The translations under genes and the position numbers were made by a program. The notes under the pieces are model-generated. The model made no database searches. It saw nothing but the letters and a program-made list of their open reading frames with translations, and was not told the DNA's origin. A DNA stretch of 64,000 nt from CAYJXK01 sp964374115 (GTDB lineage: Bacteria; Patescibacteriota; Patescibacteriia; Magasanikbacterales; UBA922): contig CAYJXK010000001.1 of NCBI GenBank assembly GCA_964374115.1, positions 54,828 through 118,827 on the forward strand. Direction: 5' to 3'. Positions 7,356-16,435 of this stretch are shown piece after piece. Position 1 is the first letter of the stretch; the number at the start of each line of letters is the position of its first letter.

Positions 7356-9636
7356 GAATCGCCTCATTCCTCAGAAATAGTCTATTAGCTATTGGCTCTG
7401 AATTCACCAAATAATCACACGTCTTGCTCGAACATCGAAACGTATTTTTTGCGCCAAACACAATGGGGGAAGAGCATGTCGGACACATCTGTCCCGTGGG
7501 TTTGCTCCAGAGAGCATTTTTGCATTCGGGATAGCGATTGCACCCATAAAACGGTTTGCCACGTTTGCTTTTTCTTTCCACAAATTCTCCCTCTGTACAA
7601 AGATTGCACCGAACACCAGTTTTCTTTTCTATTTTTTTGATTGTTTTACACTCAGGATACCCGCTACAGCCCAAAAACATCCCAAATCGGCCTCGTTTTA
7701 CCATGAGTGGCTTCCCACAGTTTTCGCATACCTCTCCAGATAGTTCTTGTTGCATGGTCGCTTCCTCTCCTATCGGTTTGGTGGTTTTACATTCCGGATA
7801 ATTGGAACAGGCCATGAATTTTCCAAAGCGGCCAATCTTGATCACCATGGGGCTGTCACATTTGACACAGCGCTCATCTGTTTTTTCTTCTGTGAGCGCT
7901 TGTTTGGAGAGCTCAGTGGTTTTCGTCACAATCGTCTCATGAAACGGCTCATAAAACGCGACGATGATAGGCTGCCATTCTTTGGCGCCAGAGGCAATTT
8001 CATCGAGCGCGCCTTCCATATCAGCTGTGAATGCGTAATCAACAATGTTGGGAAAATGTTCCACCAATAGATCAATGACAATCAGCGCGATATCTGTCGG
8101 CTCGAATCGTTTTTTTTCATCTCGAACGACATAACGGCGCTCTTCAAGGGTGGCAATGGTGGGGGCATAGGTAGATGGTCGCCCAATGCCGTATGCTTCG
8201 AGAGACTTCACCAATGTGGCATCCGAATATCGAGACGGTGGAGTGGTGAAATGTTGTTCAGGTTTGAGAGAAAGACAGGTAAGTGGGGCATGTTCTTGTA
8301 CGTCAGGGAGAAGCGATTCCCGAAAAAGTTCTGGATAGAGAATAAGCCAACCATCAAATTGAATGGTTTGTCCTGTGGCGCGGAACATATATGGTTTGTC
8401 GGTCGTTACAGATTTCCCTTCCACATCAATGGTGGCAAGATTCACCGCCGCCGCTTGCATCTGAGTGGCGACTGCTCGTTTCCAGATCAGCTCATAGAGC
8501 CGATATTGTTCTCGGCTGAGATGTGCCTGTATCGAATCGGGTGATCGTGCGGGATCAGCTGGTCGAATCGCTTCATGCGCTTCCTGTGCTCCTTTGGATT
8601 TTGTTTTGTATCGGCGCGGTTGAGGAAGAGTATACCGTTCACCGAACGATTTTCTGATTGTCTGTTCCGCCTCGCTAAGAAAAGTATCTGAGAGATTATT
8701 CGAATCGGTTCGCATGTACGTGATAAGGCCGTGTGATCCTTCTGCTCCAAGTTCAACTCCTTCATAGAGCTGTTGCGCGATACGCATGGTTTGTTTGGAA
8801 GAAAATCCGAGTTGGTGATTGGCCACCTGTTGCAGGGTGGATGTGGTAAATGGTGGTGGAGGATTTCTTCGACTTTCTTTTTTTGTGATAGACAGGACAC
8901 GATATATCGCGTCTTTGAGATTTCCCAAAATATCATCCATCTGTTCTTGTGTCTTGATATCGAGGTTGTCGAGTTTTTTTTCATCAATCGCGTGGAGTCG
9001 GGCAACAAAGTGCATGTCTTTTTTTTTCATCTCCTCGTCGGCAAACTGTCCATCAAGGGTCCAATATTCTTCTGGTTTGAAGTTTTTTATTTCTCGCTCC
9101 CGTTCAACAATAAGGCGGAGCGCGACCGATTGCACTCGTCCAGCAGAAAGCCCTTTCGCCACTTTTTTCCACAGCAGTGGGGAAAGCTCATAGCCTACGA
9201 GGCGATCAAGGATACGCCGCGCTTGCTGGGCATCAACCAATTTTTGATCAATAGGTCGCGGATGCGCGAGCGCTTCTTCAATCGCCCGTTTCGTGATTTC
9301 ATGAAACACCATCCGTCGCGCCTTGTCTTTTGGGACATCGAGGAGTTCAGCGAGGTGCCACGAGATGGCTTCGCCTTCACGATCTTCATCTGTGGCAAAA
9401 ATAATATCCTTGCTTTTTTTTGCTAATGCTTTTAGTTTTTTTACGGTTTCGCTTTTTTCTTTTGGAACCACATATTTGGGCGCGAATGTTTTTCCTTCGA
9501 TATCCAGCCCCATGTTGGATTTGGGAAGATCGCGAATGTGCCCAAACGAAGAAGCCACGGAAAAACCTTTGCCAAGGAATCGAGTGATTGTTTTTGCTTT
9601 GGTGGGAGATTCGACGATGACAAGTGTTGGTTTCAT
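7342..9636 (-). CDS. topA: DNA topoisomerase I
   Basis: A 764-residue type IA topoisomerase that relaxes negative supercoils through a 5'-phosphotyrosine intermediate. The Toprim domain is at the N-terminus (VIVESPTKAKTI; acidic ATDEDREGEAISWHL) and the catalytic tyrosine is Tyr307 in GLITYMRTDSN. The C-terminus has three Topo_C_Zn zinc ribbons starting CVKCDSPM, CENCGKPL and CNLCTEGE, each with the YPECK signature, and a fourth shorter CPTC/CSSKTC pair. Length and domain order are normal for bacterial TopA. It is the upstream neighbour of rel and ends in its own terminator. Confidence 0.97.
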   Translation of the reverse strand: MKPTLVIVESPTKAKTITRFLGKGFSVASSFGHIRDLPKSNMGLDIEGKTFAPKYVVPKEKSETVKKLKALAKKSKDIIFATDEDREGEAISWHLAELLDVPKDKARRMVFHEITKRAIEEALAHPRPIDQKLVDAQQARRILDRLVGYELSPLLWKKVAKGLSAGRVQSVALRLIVEREREIKNFKPEEYWTLDGQFADEEMKKKDMHFVARLHAIDEKKLDNLDIKTQEQMDDILGNLKDAIYRVLSITKKESRRNPPPPFTTSTLQQVANHQLGFSSKQTMRIAQQLYEGVELGAEGSHGLITYMRTDSNNLSDTFLSEAEQTIRKSFGERYTLPQPRRYKTKSKGAQEAHEAIRPADPARSPDSIQAHLSREQYRLYELIWKRAVATQMQAAAVNLATIDVEGKSVTTDKPYMFRATGQTIQFDGWLILYPELFRESLLPDVQEHAPLTCLSLKPEQHFTTPPSRYSDATLVKSLEAYGIGRPSTYAPTIATLEERRYVVRDEKKRFEPTDIALIVIDLLVEHFPNIVDYAFTADMEGALDEIASGAKEWQPIIVAFYEPFHETIVTKTTELSKQALTEEKTDERCVKCDSPMVIKIGRFGKFMACSNYPECKTTKPIGEEATMQQELSGEVCENCGKPLMVKRGRFGMFLGCSGYPECKTIKKIEKKTGVRCNLCTEGEFVERKSKRGKPFYGCNRYPECKNALWSKPTGQMCPTCSSPIVFGAKNTFRCSSKTCDYLVNSEPIANRLFLRNEAIQKSD

Positions 9637-9662
9637 AATTTTTTTAGTCTATCGGATGATAA

Positions 9663-11015
9663 TCATTTTGTCAATGTTCCCCGAAGTTCGCCGCTCAGAA
9701 ACATTGATCCTGTCACGAGAATAATTCCATGCGTTTTCTTTTGTTTTTTTGTGCTCCATGTGTATGCGTCTGATGGATCAATGAAGCGCCGATAAGAGGA
9801 TCGTGGGAGTTGTCGTTCAAAAAGTTTTTTTACTGTGGAGAGATCAGCGATACGACGGAAAGGATTCATCGTATTGCGAGAGATGGCAACACTGCGTGGC
9901 CGAAGCTTTGTAAGCAGCCGGATCATAGAGCGAAAGTCTTTATCTTCAGAAAATGAGACAATAAGGTGTGTGGATTTGGGAAGTTTTTTTTTCTTTTGTA
10001 GGTCAAGAATCGTCCTCACGGTCGCGCGCATTTTATCCGGATTATGCGCTCCGTCAAGAATCACCATAGGTTTTTTCGATACGATTTCACAGCACAGTGG
10101 TTGCCATGCTCCGCGAAGGCCATCGTGTATCGAAGCGCTCGGAATGCCAAGACTTTTGGCCACGTCAATCACAAGACACGCGTTTTGCACCTGGTGGATG
10201 CCAGTGGCACGGATGGTATAGCGATGTCCTTTGTGCGTGAACGTCGTGCGATCACGTGTTTGCGAGAGCATCTGGAATTCGGGACGAATGACCATCAGCC
10301 TGGCGTGTTTCTTTGCGCATATATTTCTGATTACAGAAAGCACGCGGGGATTTTGTTCCATAGTCCACACAGGGCATTGAACGGTGATTATTCCTGCTTT
10401 TTCTTTTGCAATGGCTGTTTTGGTAGAGCCAAGAATTTCTGTATGATCAAGACCAATCGTGGTGATAATCGCGCATTCTTTTTTTGGGATGACATTGGTC
10501 GCATCAAATTGTCCACCCAATCCCACTTCCATCACAGCCCAATCCACACCATTTTTGGCAAAATAGGTCAGCGCCATAGCGGTCGTGACTTCGAAATACG
10601 ATGGCACCCCAAACGGACTCTGCTCGAGACAGAGGGTGAGCGCTTTCTTCATTTCGTGAACCAGAGAAGAAAAATCTTTTTCAGAAATTATTTCATTGTT
10701 GATAGACCAATTTTCTCGAATCGTGGTTGGATATGGAGAGATGAAGAGTCCTGTTTTTTTATGCGCGTTCACGAGGATAAAAGAGAGATACCGACACACC
10801 GATCCCTTGCCGCTTGTGCCCGCGACATGAATAAAGTGTGAGATTTTTTTTTCTGGATTTCCGAGAAGATCAAGAAGAAATTGTGTCCGTTTGAGATAGA
10901 GTGCGTTCCATGTTCGATCATGAAGATATTCCGGTCTCTGGATATTGAAAAGAGAGAGGAGAAATTGTTCGGCGTTGTTATGTGTGAATGCCACAAGAGT
11001 GTGATGAGAGCCCAT
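9663..11015 (-). CDS. folC: Folylpolyglutamate/dihydrofolate synthase-type Mur ligase
   Basis: A 450-residue member of the Mur ligase superfamily closest to FolC. The P-loop HVAGTSGKGSV lies near residue 65 and is followed by SPYPTTIRENWSINNEIIS, matching the folate-binding loop. The Mg-site segment VMEVGLGGQFDATN and the C-terminal domain signature VILDGAHNPDKM are both present. FolC adds glutamate to dihydropteroate or folates with ATP. Whether this organism makes folate is unclear, as no other folate gene is in the window. The first residues, MGSHH, are encoded by one arm of the long hairpin at 11006-11168. Confidence 0.88.
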   Translation of the reverse strand: MGSHHTLVAFTHNNAEQFLLSLFNIQRPEYLHDRTWNALYLKRTQFLLDLLGNPEKKISHFIHVAGTSGKGSVCRYLSFILVNAHKKTGLFISPYPTTIRENWSINNEIISEKDFSSLVHEMKKALTLCLEQSPFGVPSYFEVTTAMALTYFAKNGVDWAVMEVGLGGQFDATNVIPKKECAIITTIGLDHTEILGSTKTAIAKEKAGIITVQCPVWTMEQNPRVLSVIRNICAKKHARLMVIRPEFQMLSQTRDRTTFTHKGHRYTIRATGIHQVQNACLVIDVAKSLGIPSASIHDGLRGAWQPLCCEIVSKKPMVILDGAHNPDKMRATVRTILDLQKKKKLPKSTHLIVSFSEDKDFRSMIRLLTKLRPRSVAISRNTMNPFRRIADLSTVKKLFERQLPRSSYRRFIDPSDAYTWSTKKQKKTHGIILVTGSMFLSGELRGTLTK

Positions 11016-11168
11016 CTCAAAAATAATTTTGAGCCAGTTTCATGGACGTTTTGAGCGAAAAAAGTGAAAATCGAGGAGGCATACTGGTAGCATGACGACG
11101 AGATATGAATTTTTTGCGGCCAAAACGGACGGAACATGAGCCATGAATTATTTTTGAGATGGGCTCTC
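11006..11168. repeat. R4 long hairpin spanning the dprA stop and folC start
   Basis: Two 23-bp perfectly inverted arms (11006-11028 and 11146-11168) separated by about 117 bases, with further imperfect pairing inside (for example CGTTTTG against CAAAACG). On the minus strand the first arm encodes the end of DprA (ESPSQK and stop) and the second contains the folC ATG and its first codons. Confidence 0.85.
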
Positions 11169-12251
11169 GTGACTGAGGACGTACATCATACCACCGATAT
11201 TGCGTACCTTTCCTTTCATTTCCATAAGCGTCATGGTGCTCATCACGCGCGAGCTCCCGAGGCCTGATTGGTGAATGATTTCATCCATGTGCAAAGGTTC
11301 TCTCGAGAGGAGAGGAAGGAGTGCCGCTTCTTCTTCTGATTCAGGATGAATAGAAGGCGCGAGTGTTTGTTTTATCTCAGAGAGGTTCAACACTTGGAAT
11401 ATATCTTCCGCCGACGTCACAAGGGTTGCCCCCATTTTGATGAGCGTATTTGTGCCACCCGATGTCTTTGACGTGATATTGTGTGGGACGGCAAAGACTT
11501 CCCGATTATTATCAAGCGCGGATCGGGCGGTAATGAGCGCTCCGGATTTTTCTCCGGCTTCCACAACCAGCGTGCCTAAAGAAAGCCCTGCGATAATCCG
11601 ATTGCGTTCTGGAAAGCTATAGGCCGTGGGAAGGAATCCTGGCGGATATTCAGCAATCACCGCGCCGTCCGCCGCAATAATTTTTTCTGCGAGAGGTCGA
11701 TGCACGGCAGGGAAAATCGTCCATCGGTCAATGCCAGAACCAAGAACCGCTATGGTGTTTCCACCAGAGGCAAGTGTTGCCGCATGGGCGCATCCATCGA
11801 TCCCGAGCGCAAGGCCGCTCACAATCGTAAGGCCAGCATGCACGAGCGCAGTCACAAGCTCTTCCGTGACTTGCTTGCCATAAGGAGAAAATGATCGAGT
11901 GCCAACGACAGCAAGCATCGATCCTTTGGCGTCCAAGTTTCCTCTCACAAACAAACAGATCGGCGGATCATAGGTTTGTTTGAGGAGCGCCGGATACCGA
12001 GAGTCTGACAGCGGAATCACGTCTATTCCATGCGCGATAAGCTGTTCTTCGATATTTTTTTCTATGCATTCATGATCTCTCCAGAAAACGAATTGTTCAA
12101 TAATATTTGATTCCCAGAGCAATGTTTTTTTGAGTGTATCACTTTTGGCCGACCATGCATCATCAAGGGAAAGGCGAGAGGCAATGAGGTGTTGATATCG
12201 TCGAAATGTCATTTTTGGAAAATAGGAGAGAAGCGCTTCTTTGGGGAGCAT
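11148..12251 (-). CDS. dprA: DNA-processing protein DprA/Smf
   Basis: About 367 residues. The Rossmann core of DprA is clear: AVVGTRSFSPYGK, IVSGLALGIDGCAHAAT, GSGID, FPERNRIIAGLSLGTLVVEAG and SGALITARSALDNNREVFAVP. The C-terminal winged helix (DML1-like, PLHMDEIIHQSGLGSSRVMS) is also present. DprA loads RecA on incoming single-stranded DNA during natural transformation. The frame extends to 12293, but that start overlaps pth by 32 bases; the internal ATG at 12251 places MLPKEALLSY just after the pth stop. The last residues lie inside one arm of the R4 hairpin. With recG and radA elsewhere in the window it suggests competence for DNA uptake. Confidence 0.92.
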   Translation of the reverse strand: MLPKEALLSYFPKMTFRRYQHLIASRLSLDDAWSAKSDTLKKTLLWESNIIEQFVFWRDHECIEKNIEEQLIAHGIDVIPLSDSRYPALLKQTYDPPICLFVRGNLDAKGSMLAVVGTRSFSPYGKQVTEELVTALVHAGLTIVSGLALGIDGCAHAATLASGGNTIAVLGSGIDRWTIFPAVHRPLAEKIIAADGAVIAEYPPGFLPTAYSFPERNRIIAGLSLGTLVVEAGEKSGALITARSALDNNREVFAVPHNITSKTSGGTNTLIKMGATLVTSAEDIFQVLNLSEIKQTLAPSIHPESEEEAALLPLLSREPLHMDEIIHQSGLGSSRVMSTMTLMEMKGKVRNIGGMMYVLSHESPSQK

Positions 12252-12261
12252 AGCAATGAGT

Positions 12262-12777
12262 TTACTCGTCCATCTGCTGTACCGCTTTCCCAATCATTTC
12301 TTCCACAATTTTTCTTTCCTCCCGAGAAAACTTCCTTAACACAAAATCACTTGTGTTTTCCATTTTTTTTGGGTCAGAGGGAGCGATGCCGAGTCGGACG
12401 CGGGTGAAATTTTTGGATCCGAGTATGTCTATGAGAGAGCGAACGCCGTTATGGCCCGCATGGCCTCGATTTTTTTGCACACGCACTTCGCCGAGGGCGA
12501 GATCTTTGTCGTCGTGTACCACCGTGAGATCATCGAGCGAACATTTGTAAAAACGCATGATACATTGCACTGCGCGTCCGGATTCATTCATAAACGTGCC
12601 TGGCTTCGCCAGCACCATTTTTTTTGTTACGCGGCAAATCCATGCGTGGAAAGATTTTTTCCATTCCCAGTTTTGTCCCGCGTTCAAAGCATATGCGTCC
12701 ACCACCATAAATCCCACGTTATGCCTGGTTCGTTCGTATTCTTTTCCTGGATTGCCGAGACCGATGATCAATTTCAT
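12262..12777 (-). CDS. pth: Peptidyl-tRNA hydrolase
   Basis: A 171-residue Pth that frees tRNA from peptidyl-tRNA dropped by the ribosome. All key residues are visible: LIIGLGNPGKEY with the substrate Asn, the catalytic His in TRHNVGF, KPGTFMNESG, VHDDKDL with the activating Asp, and GHNGVRS. Length is slightly short compared with the usual 185-195 residues. It lies between der and dprA on the minus strand with short spacing (16 bases after der), consistent with one operon. Confidence 0.96.
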   Translation of the reverse strand: MKLIIGLGNPGKEYERTRHNVGFMVVDAYALNAGQNWEWKKSFHAWICRVTKKMVLAKPGTFMNESGRAVQCIMRFYKCSLDDLTVVHDDKDLALGEVRVQKNRGHAGHNGVRSLIDILGSKNFTRVRLGIAPSDPKKMENTSDFVLRKFSREERKIVEEMIGKAVQQMDE

Positions 12778-12793
12778 ACGGCAGATTCTGTCG

Positions 12794-14164
12794 TCATTTC
12801 TTTCTCTTTCTCACATGAATGATAACAGGCGTCCCAATAATGTCAAACTGTTCACGGAGACGATGTTCGAGGTAGCGAAGATAGGATGGGTGTACCGAAG
12901 TTTTTTCTTTAATGAGGATGTCAATGACAGGTGGGGAAGCGCCGATTTGCCGCATGCCAAGAATTTCTGGATATCGTGTCCCTTTGCCACGCGAGGGTTT
13001 GTGGCGTTTTACCGCGCCTCGGGAGAAGGACGCGAGGGCAGGGGCAGGAATGGTGAGTTTTCGAGCAAGAGCGATACGAACCACCAGAGGAAAAATATCA
13101 CGCACATGCGCGCCTGTTTTCGCGCTGACAAAAAGAATGGGCGCAAAGTCAATATGGGGGAAGAGGGATATGATCATTGCTTTTACTTTTTTTTGATAGA
13201 GTTCGCTTTTGTCTTCCGCTCGATCCCATTTATTGAGGATAATAATGACGCTTTTTCCTCGGCGTTCGAGAAGTCCGGCAAGTTGCTTGTCTTGGTGAGA
13301 AATATCCTCGCTCGCGTCAAGTACCAAAAGGACGATGTCAGATTCTTCGACACTTCGAATACTTTTTTGGATTCCTTGTCCTTCGATTTGACCCGCGACA
13401 TTGGCTTTGCGTCTGATGCCGGCCGTGTCAACAAAAAGGATAGGATGTTCAGCATATTCCATCAGGGTGTCATGCGGCTCGCGTGTGGTGTGAGGAGTGG
13501 GGCTGACGATCACTTCTTCACGACCAATGAGCGCGTTGAAGAGAGATGATTTTCCCACATTGGGCTTGCCCAAGAGGTTCACGCGAATCGGCCTTTCCTC
13601 CTCTTCCAGTTCTCCGGGGTTTTTATGGCGTTTTTTCAATTCTTCAAATATATAATCCAAAAAATCTCCTGTGCGTCGGCCGTTGGTGGCAGAGATCAGA
13701 AAAGGCATTCCAAAGCCAAGCCGGGACCATTCCCGAATATCCATTTCCTGTTCTATCCGATTCGTATCGGCTTTATTTGCGATGAGTCGCACGTTTGTTT
13801 TCTTTTTTTTCTTGAGCCACGTGGCGATATGGCGATCTTCGGGAAGGATTCCGGCGCGGGCGTCTGTCACAAAGACAACAAGATGCGCCCGCTCGATGGC
13901 CTGTTCGGTTTGTTTTTGAATATCTGGCGCAAGGAGCATCGTGGGATCTGTCGCGATCCCACCGGTATCAATCAAACGAAATAAAAGGCCTCTCCAGCGC
14001 ACGAGGCCGATATTTTTTGTTCGAGTCGTTCCAGGCTCTCTCGAAACGATCGCTTTATGTTCCTCAATGAGACAATTAAATACTGTGGATTTTCCCACAT
14101 TCACGCGCCCCACAAGCGCTACCACTGGCAAATGGTCAGTTTTACGGATTGTTTGTGTTGTCAT
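12794..14164 (-). CDS. der: Ribosome assembly GTPase Der (EngA)
   Basis: About 456 residues with the two tandem G domains unique to Der and the C-terminal KH-like domain. G domain 1: VALVGRVNVGKST, DTGG, IANKAD. G domain 2: NLLGKPNVGKSSLFN, DTAGI, ILNKWDRAEDK. The first P-loop has Val where Pro is almost always found (GRVNVGKST instead of GRPNVGKST). Der acts in late assembly of the 50S subunit. The ATG at 14164 (MTTQTIRKTD) is preferred; the frame is open to 14182, and either start overlaps the 3' end of the upstream LCP gene by a few codons. Confidence 0.95.
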   Translation of the reverse strand: MTTQTIRKTDHLPVVALVGRVNVGKSTVFNCLIEEHKAIVSREPGTTRTKNIGLVRWRGLLFRLIDTGGIATDPTMLLAPDIQKQTEQAIERAHLVVFVTDARAGILPEDRHIATWLKKKKKTNVRLIANKADTNRIEQEMDIREWSRLGFGMPFLISATNGRRTGDFLDYIFEELKKRHKNPGELEEEERPIRVNLLGKPNVGKSSLFNALIGREEVIVSPTPHTTREPHDTLMEYAEHPILFVDTAGIRRKANVAGQIEGQGIQKSIRSVEESDIVLLVLDASEDISHQDKQLAGLLERRGKSVIIILNKWDRAEDKSELYQKKVKAMIISLFPHIDFAPILFVSAKTGAHVRDIFPLVVRIALARKLTIPAPALASFSRGAVKRHKPSRGKGTRYPEILGMRQIGASPPVIDILIKEKTSVHPSYLRYLEHRLREQFDIIGTPVIIHVRKRKK

Positions 14165-15650
14165 AGTTTTCATCAAAATCATTCCCCAAAATCACCAAGA
14201 TATCCGCGGTCGAAGAGACAAAAACATCCAAGGAAGATTGCTGTATTGGCACATGGAAGGTTGCTTGTAATGCATTGATTGTTTTTTCAAGTAATGCTGT
14301 TTTGGGGCGTATGAGAAATACGCCACTTTTTTCTATAGGGCGGATAGGGGTATTTCCAATGTCGACGACAATAAATTCACTCTCTTCAAATTGTTTTTTG
14401 ACGCGTGCCGCAAGCCCTGCTTCCCATGTGCCATTCTGGATTTCAATTTTTCCAGGATATGCGGGGGTATTTTTTTTTATCAATGGTTCATCTTGAACAG
14501 ATATGTTTGCAAGAGTGTTTGGATCGAAGATACGCGAGATCAATGTTTGAATTGAATCAAAATTTCCGTCTTTTGGTCGGAGAAAAAACCCCATGTCCGG
14601 GTCTGAAGCATTTTCCAAATAGCCATCTTTTTCTGTATCAAGGACGACGGTTATCAAGCGTCCTCTGTCAAAATCACGGGCAAATTTTAGAAGTGACATC
14701 ATATCGCCAAATTCCATGTTTGTTGTCATGTGCTTTTCGAGCGTATTCAGAAGGGCGTGAATCTCAATAGGATTGAAGAGGGTGGCAGGGGAAAGGATTT
14801 TTTGTTTCAATGCCATGAGCATTTTTTGTTGGCGTCGCGCTCGCGCAAAATCAGAACCTTCTCCATTGTTGCCATGGCGAGATCGGGCAAATTGCAATGC
14901 GCGCGCGCCTTTCATGGTTTGCATGCCTTTTGCAAAAGAAATTGTTTGATATTCAGTGTTTTCAGCGGGAAATTGGGTATCGGTGAACGATTGTTCGACG
15001 TCAACCTCAATTCCACCGAGGGAATCAATTGCTTCTTCAAATGCGGTAAAGTCCACACGCACGACATAATGAATCTCCATGTCAAAGGTGTTCTCCACAA
15101 CTTTTTCTGCGACTCCGAGACCATTGGGTGGCGTTTTCGTTTCGCCAAGCGCATTGGCATAATTTATCTTTCTTACTCCATATCCGGGCATATCTACCGC
15201 AAGATCTCGCGGGATAGATATCATGGCAACCTGCCGTGTCGAGGGTTTTACACTCACAATCATCATGGTGTCGGTAAGGAAAGGGCCATCGTGTCCTATG
15301 CCTCCCATGCCAAGAAGGAGAATATTCACTCGGTCGTCGTTCGCGCCGGCAAGTAATGTGCCTTGCTGAAACACAAAATACTTGAGTTTTTTGAAAAGTC
15401 CTTTTGGCGCGATTGGCTCGAGCGTAGAAGGGTCGAATGCTGATGGATCATTGGGGAGGCGATCTGGAAAGAGGCGAGTGGCGAGAAATAGGGCACAGAG
15501 CACCACAACGAGATAGAACAAAAAAACAGCGCGCTTTTTTGGGCGAGTATACTGAGGAAAATGTTCTTCAGGATGGAGTAAATTTGGCACGCGATGCATG
15601 GAGGTGAGTATACGGGAAGTGGATGGTTTTGGCAATGATTTCTCTTGCAT
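14142..15650 (-). CDS. LytR-CpsA-Psr family cell-wall ligase
   Basis: A 502-residue protein with a cytoplasmic N-terminus, one membrane helix (about residues 40-62) and an extracellular LCP domain. Core motifs are NILLLGMGG, LTDTMMIVSVKP, ISIPRDLAVDMPGYGVRKINYAN and ARSRHGNNGEGSDFARARRQQ, which hold the arginines and aspartates that bind the polyprenyl pyrophosphate. A LytR_C-like domain (IEIQNGTWEAGLAARVKKQF) follows near residue 390. The family transfers glycopolymers from lipid carriers to peptidoglycan or protein. It fits with the two GT-C enzymes and the D,D-peptidase in the window as surface-polymer biosynthesis. Its stop overlaps der. Confidence 0.92.
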   Translation of the reverse strand: MQEKSLPKPSTSRILTSMHRVPNLLHPEEHFPQYTRPKKRAVFLFYLVVVLCALFLATRLFPDRLPNDPSAFDPSTLEPIAPKGLFKKLKYFVFQQGTLLAGANDDRVNILLLGMGGIGHDGPFLTDTMMIVSVKPSTRQVAMISIPRDLAVDMPGYGVRKINYANALGETKTPPNGLGVAEKVVENTFDMEIHYVVRVDFTAFEEAIDSLGGIEVDVEQSFTDTQFPAENTEYQTISFAKGMQTMKGARALQFARSRHGNNGEGSDFARARRQQKMLMALKQKILSPATLFNPIEIHALLNTLEKHMTTNMEFGDMMSLLKFARDFDRGRLITVVLDTEKDGYLENASDPDMGFFLRPKDGNFDSIQTLISRIFDPNTLANISVQDEPLIKKNTPAYPGKIEIQNGTWEAGLAARVKKQFEESEFIVVDIGNTPIRPIEKSGVFLIRPKTALLEKTINALQATFHVPIQQSSLDVFVSSTADILVILGNDFDENYDNTNNP

Positions 15651-15690
15651 AATAAAGACGTTTTTGATACGATAGGTGGGAACGCTGTAT

Positions 15691-15764
15691 GGCCGCTTAG
15701 CTCAGTTGGTTAGAGCGCTGCATTCACATTGCAGAGGTCGAAGGTTCGAACCCCTCAGCGGCTA
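15691..15764 (+). tRNA. tRNA-Val (CAC anticodon)
   Basis: The cloverleaf folds with D stem GCTC/GAGC, anticodon stem CTGCA/TGCAG around loop TTCACAT (anticodon CAC, codon GUG) and T loop TTCGAAC. Two oddities: the acceptor stem closes with a G1-U72 wobble, and the T stem GAAGG/CCCTC has one A-C mismatch. CCA is not encoded (ACCC follows). It should be usable with these tolerated defects, but it is weaker than the other tRNAs here. Confidence 0.88.
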
Positions 15765-15793
15765 CCCGACACGATATTCTTTATCCCAATCCT

Positions 15794-16300
15794 ATGCCCA
15801 CATCAATCCAAGAACGTACACCTCTTGGTGATATTCTCGCTGAATGGCGGATCACAGAGTATAGTCAACACGAACGCAATCATGCGTGGTATATTATTAT
15901 GGGTTTTTTAGGGTTTTTGTTTGTCTTGTATGGGATTTTTTCAGGAAATTTTCTGTTTTCCCTTATCATTATTCTTGCGGGCATTATCTTGTTTCTCCAA
16001 AGTAAACAAACGCCCCTTGTGGTGACCGTCGCGATTTGTACCAATGGATTTATTATTGGGAATCGTTTGTATCCCTTTTCAGAACTTGAAAAATTTTATA
16101 TCATCTATCGGCCTGAAGAAGACCTAAAAACACTGTTTTTTGACACGAAGAGCCCATTTCGCCCGATGCTTCGGATTCCACTCGAGGATCAAAATCCCAT
16201 AGAGATCCGCGAACACCTCAAAGGATTTTTGGTTGAAGATGTGGAAAAAGAAGATGAGCCAGCAGGGGATACGGTGGCGCGTAAGTGGCAGATACATTGA
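15794..16300 (+). CDS. Small two-helix membrane protein, function unknown
   Basis: A 168-residue protein with a short soluble N-terminus (LGDILAEWRITEYSQHERNHAW), two close membrane helices at about residues 35-72, and a C-terminal soluble domain of about 95 residues with no catalytic motif I recognise. Small proteins of this build, PH-domain-like after two helices, are common in CPR genomes and are annotated as hypothetical. It lies alone between tRNA-Val and tRNA-Arg on the same strand. Amino-acid composition and an in-frame ATG support that it is real; no function can be inferred. Confidence 0.7.
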   Translation: MPTSIQERTPLGDILAEWRITEYSQHERNHAWYIIMGFLGFLFVLYGIFSGNFLFSLIIILAGIILFLQSKQTPLVVTVAICTNGFIIGNRLYPFSELEKFYIIYRPEEDLKTLFFDTKSPFRPMLRIPLEDQNPIEIREHLKGFLVEDVEKEDEPAGDTVARKWQIH

Positions 16301-16306
16301 CATCGC

Positions 16307-16378
16307 GCACCCGTCGTTCAACGGATAGGACGTCAGCTTGCGGAGCTGATAATCGTGGTTCGATTCCACGCGGGTGCA
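16307..16378 (+). tRNA. tRNA-Arg (GCG anticodon)
   Basis: Acceptor GCACCCG/CGGGTGC is fully paired. The D stem is GTTC/GGAC. The anticodon stem TCAGC/GCTGA encloses TTGCGGA, anticodon GCG (codons CGC, CGU). T stem CGTGG/CCACG with loop TTCGATT. CCA is not encoded. Most bacteria read these codons with an ACG anticodon deaminated to inosine, so a genomic GCG is unusual. Confidence 0.93.
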
Positions 16379-16435
16379 CATCGTCTAGACCCACCTTCAT
16401 GTCTAAGCGTCTGAGTGATACAATAATGACACCCT

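Noticed and set aside
10044..10841. 265-codon ORF antisense to folC
   Set aside because: Shadow of a well-recognised gene; composition is that of a reverse frame.
12252..12293. Upstream start of dprA at 12293
   Set aside because: It would overlap pth by 32 bases and adds residues without family similarity; the ATG at 12251 fits better.
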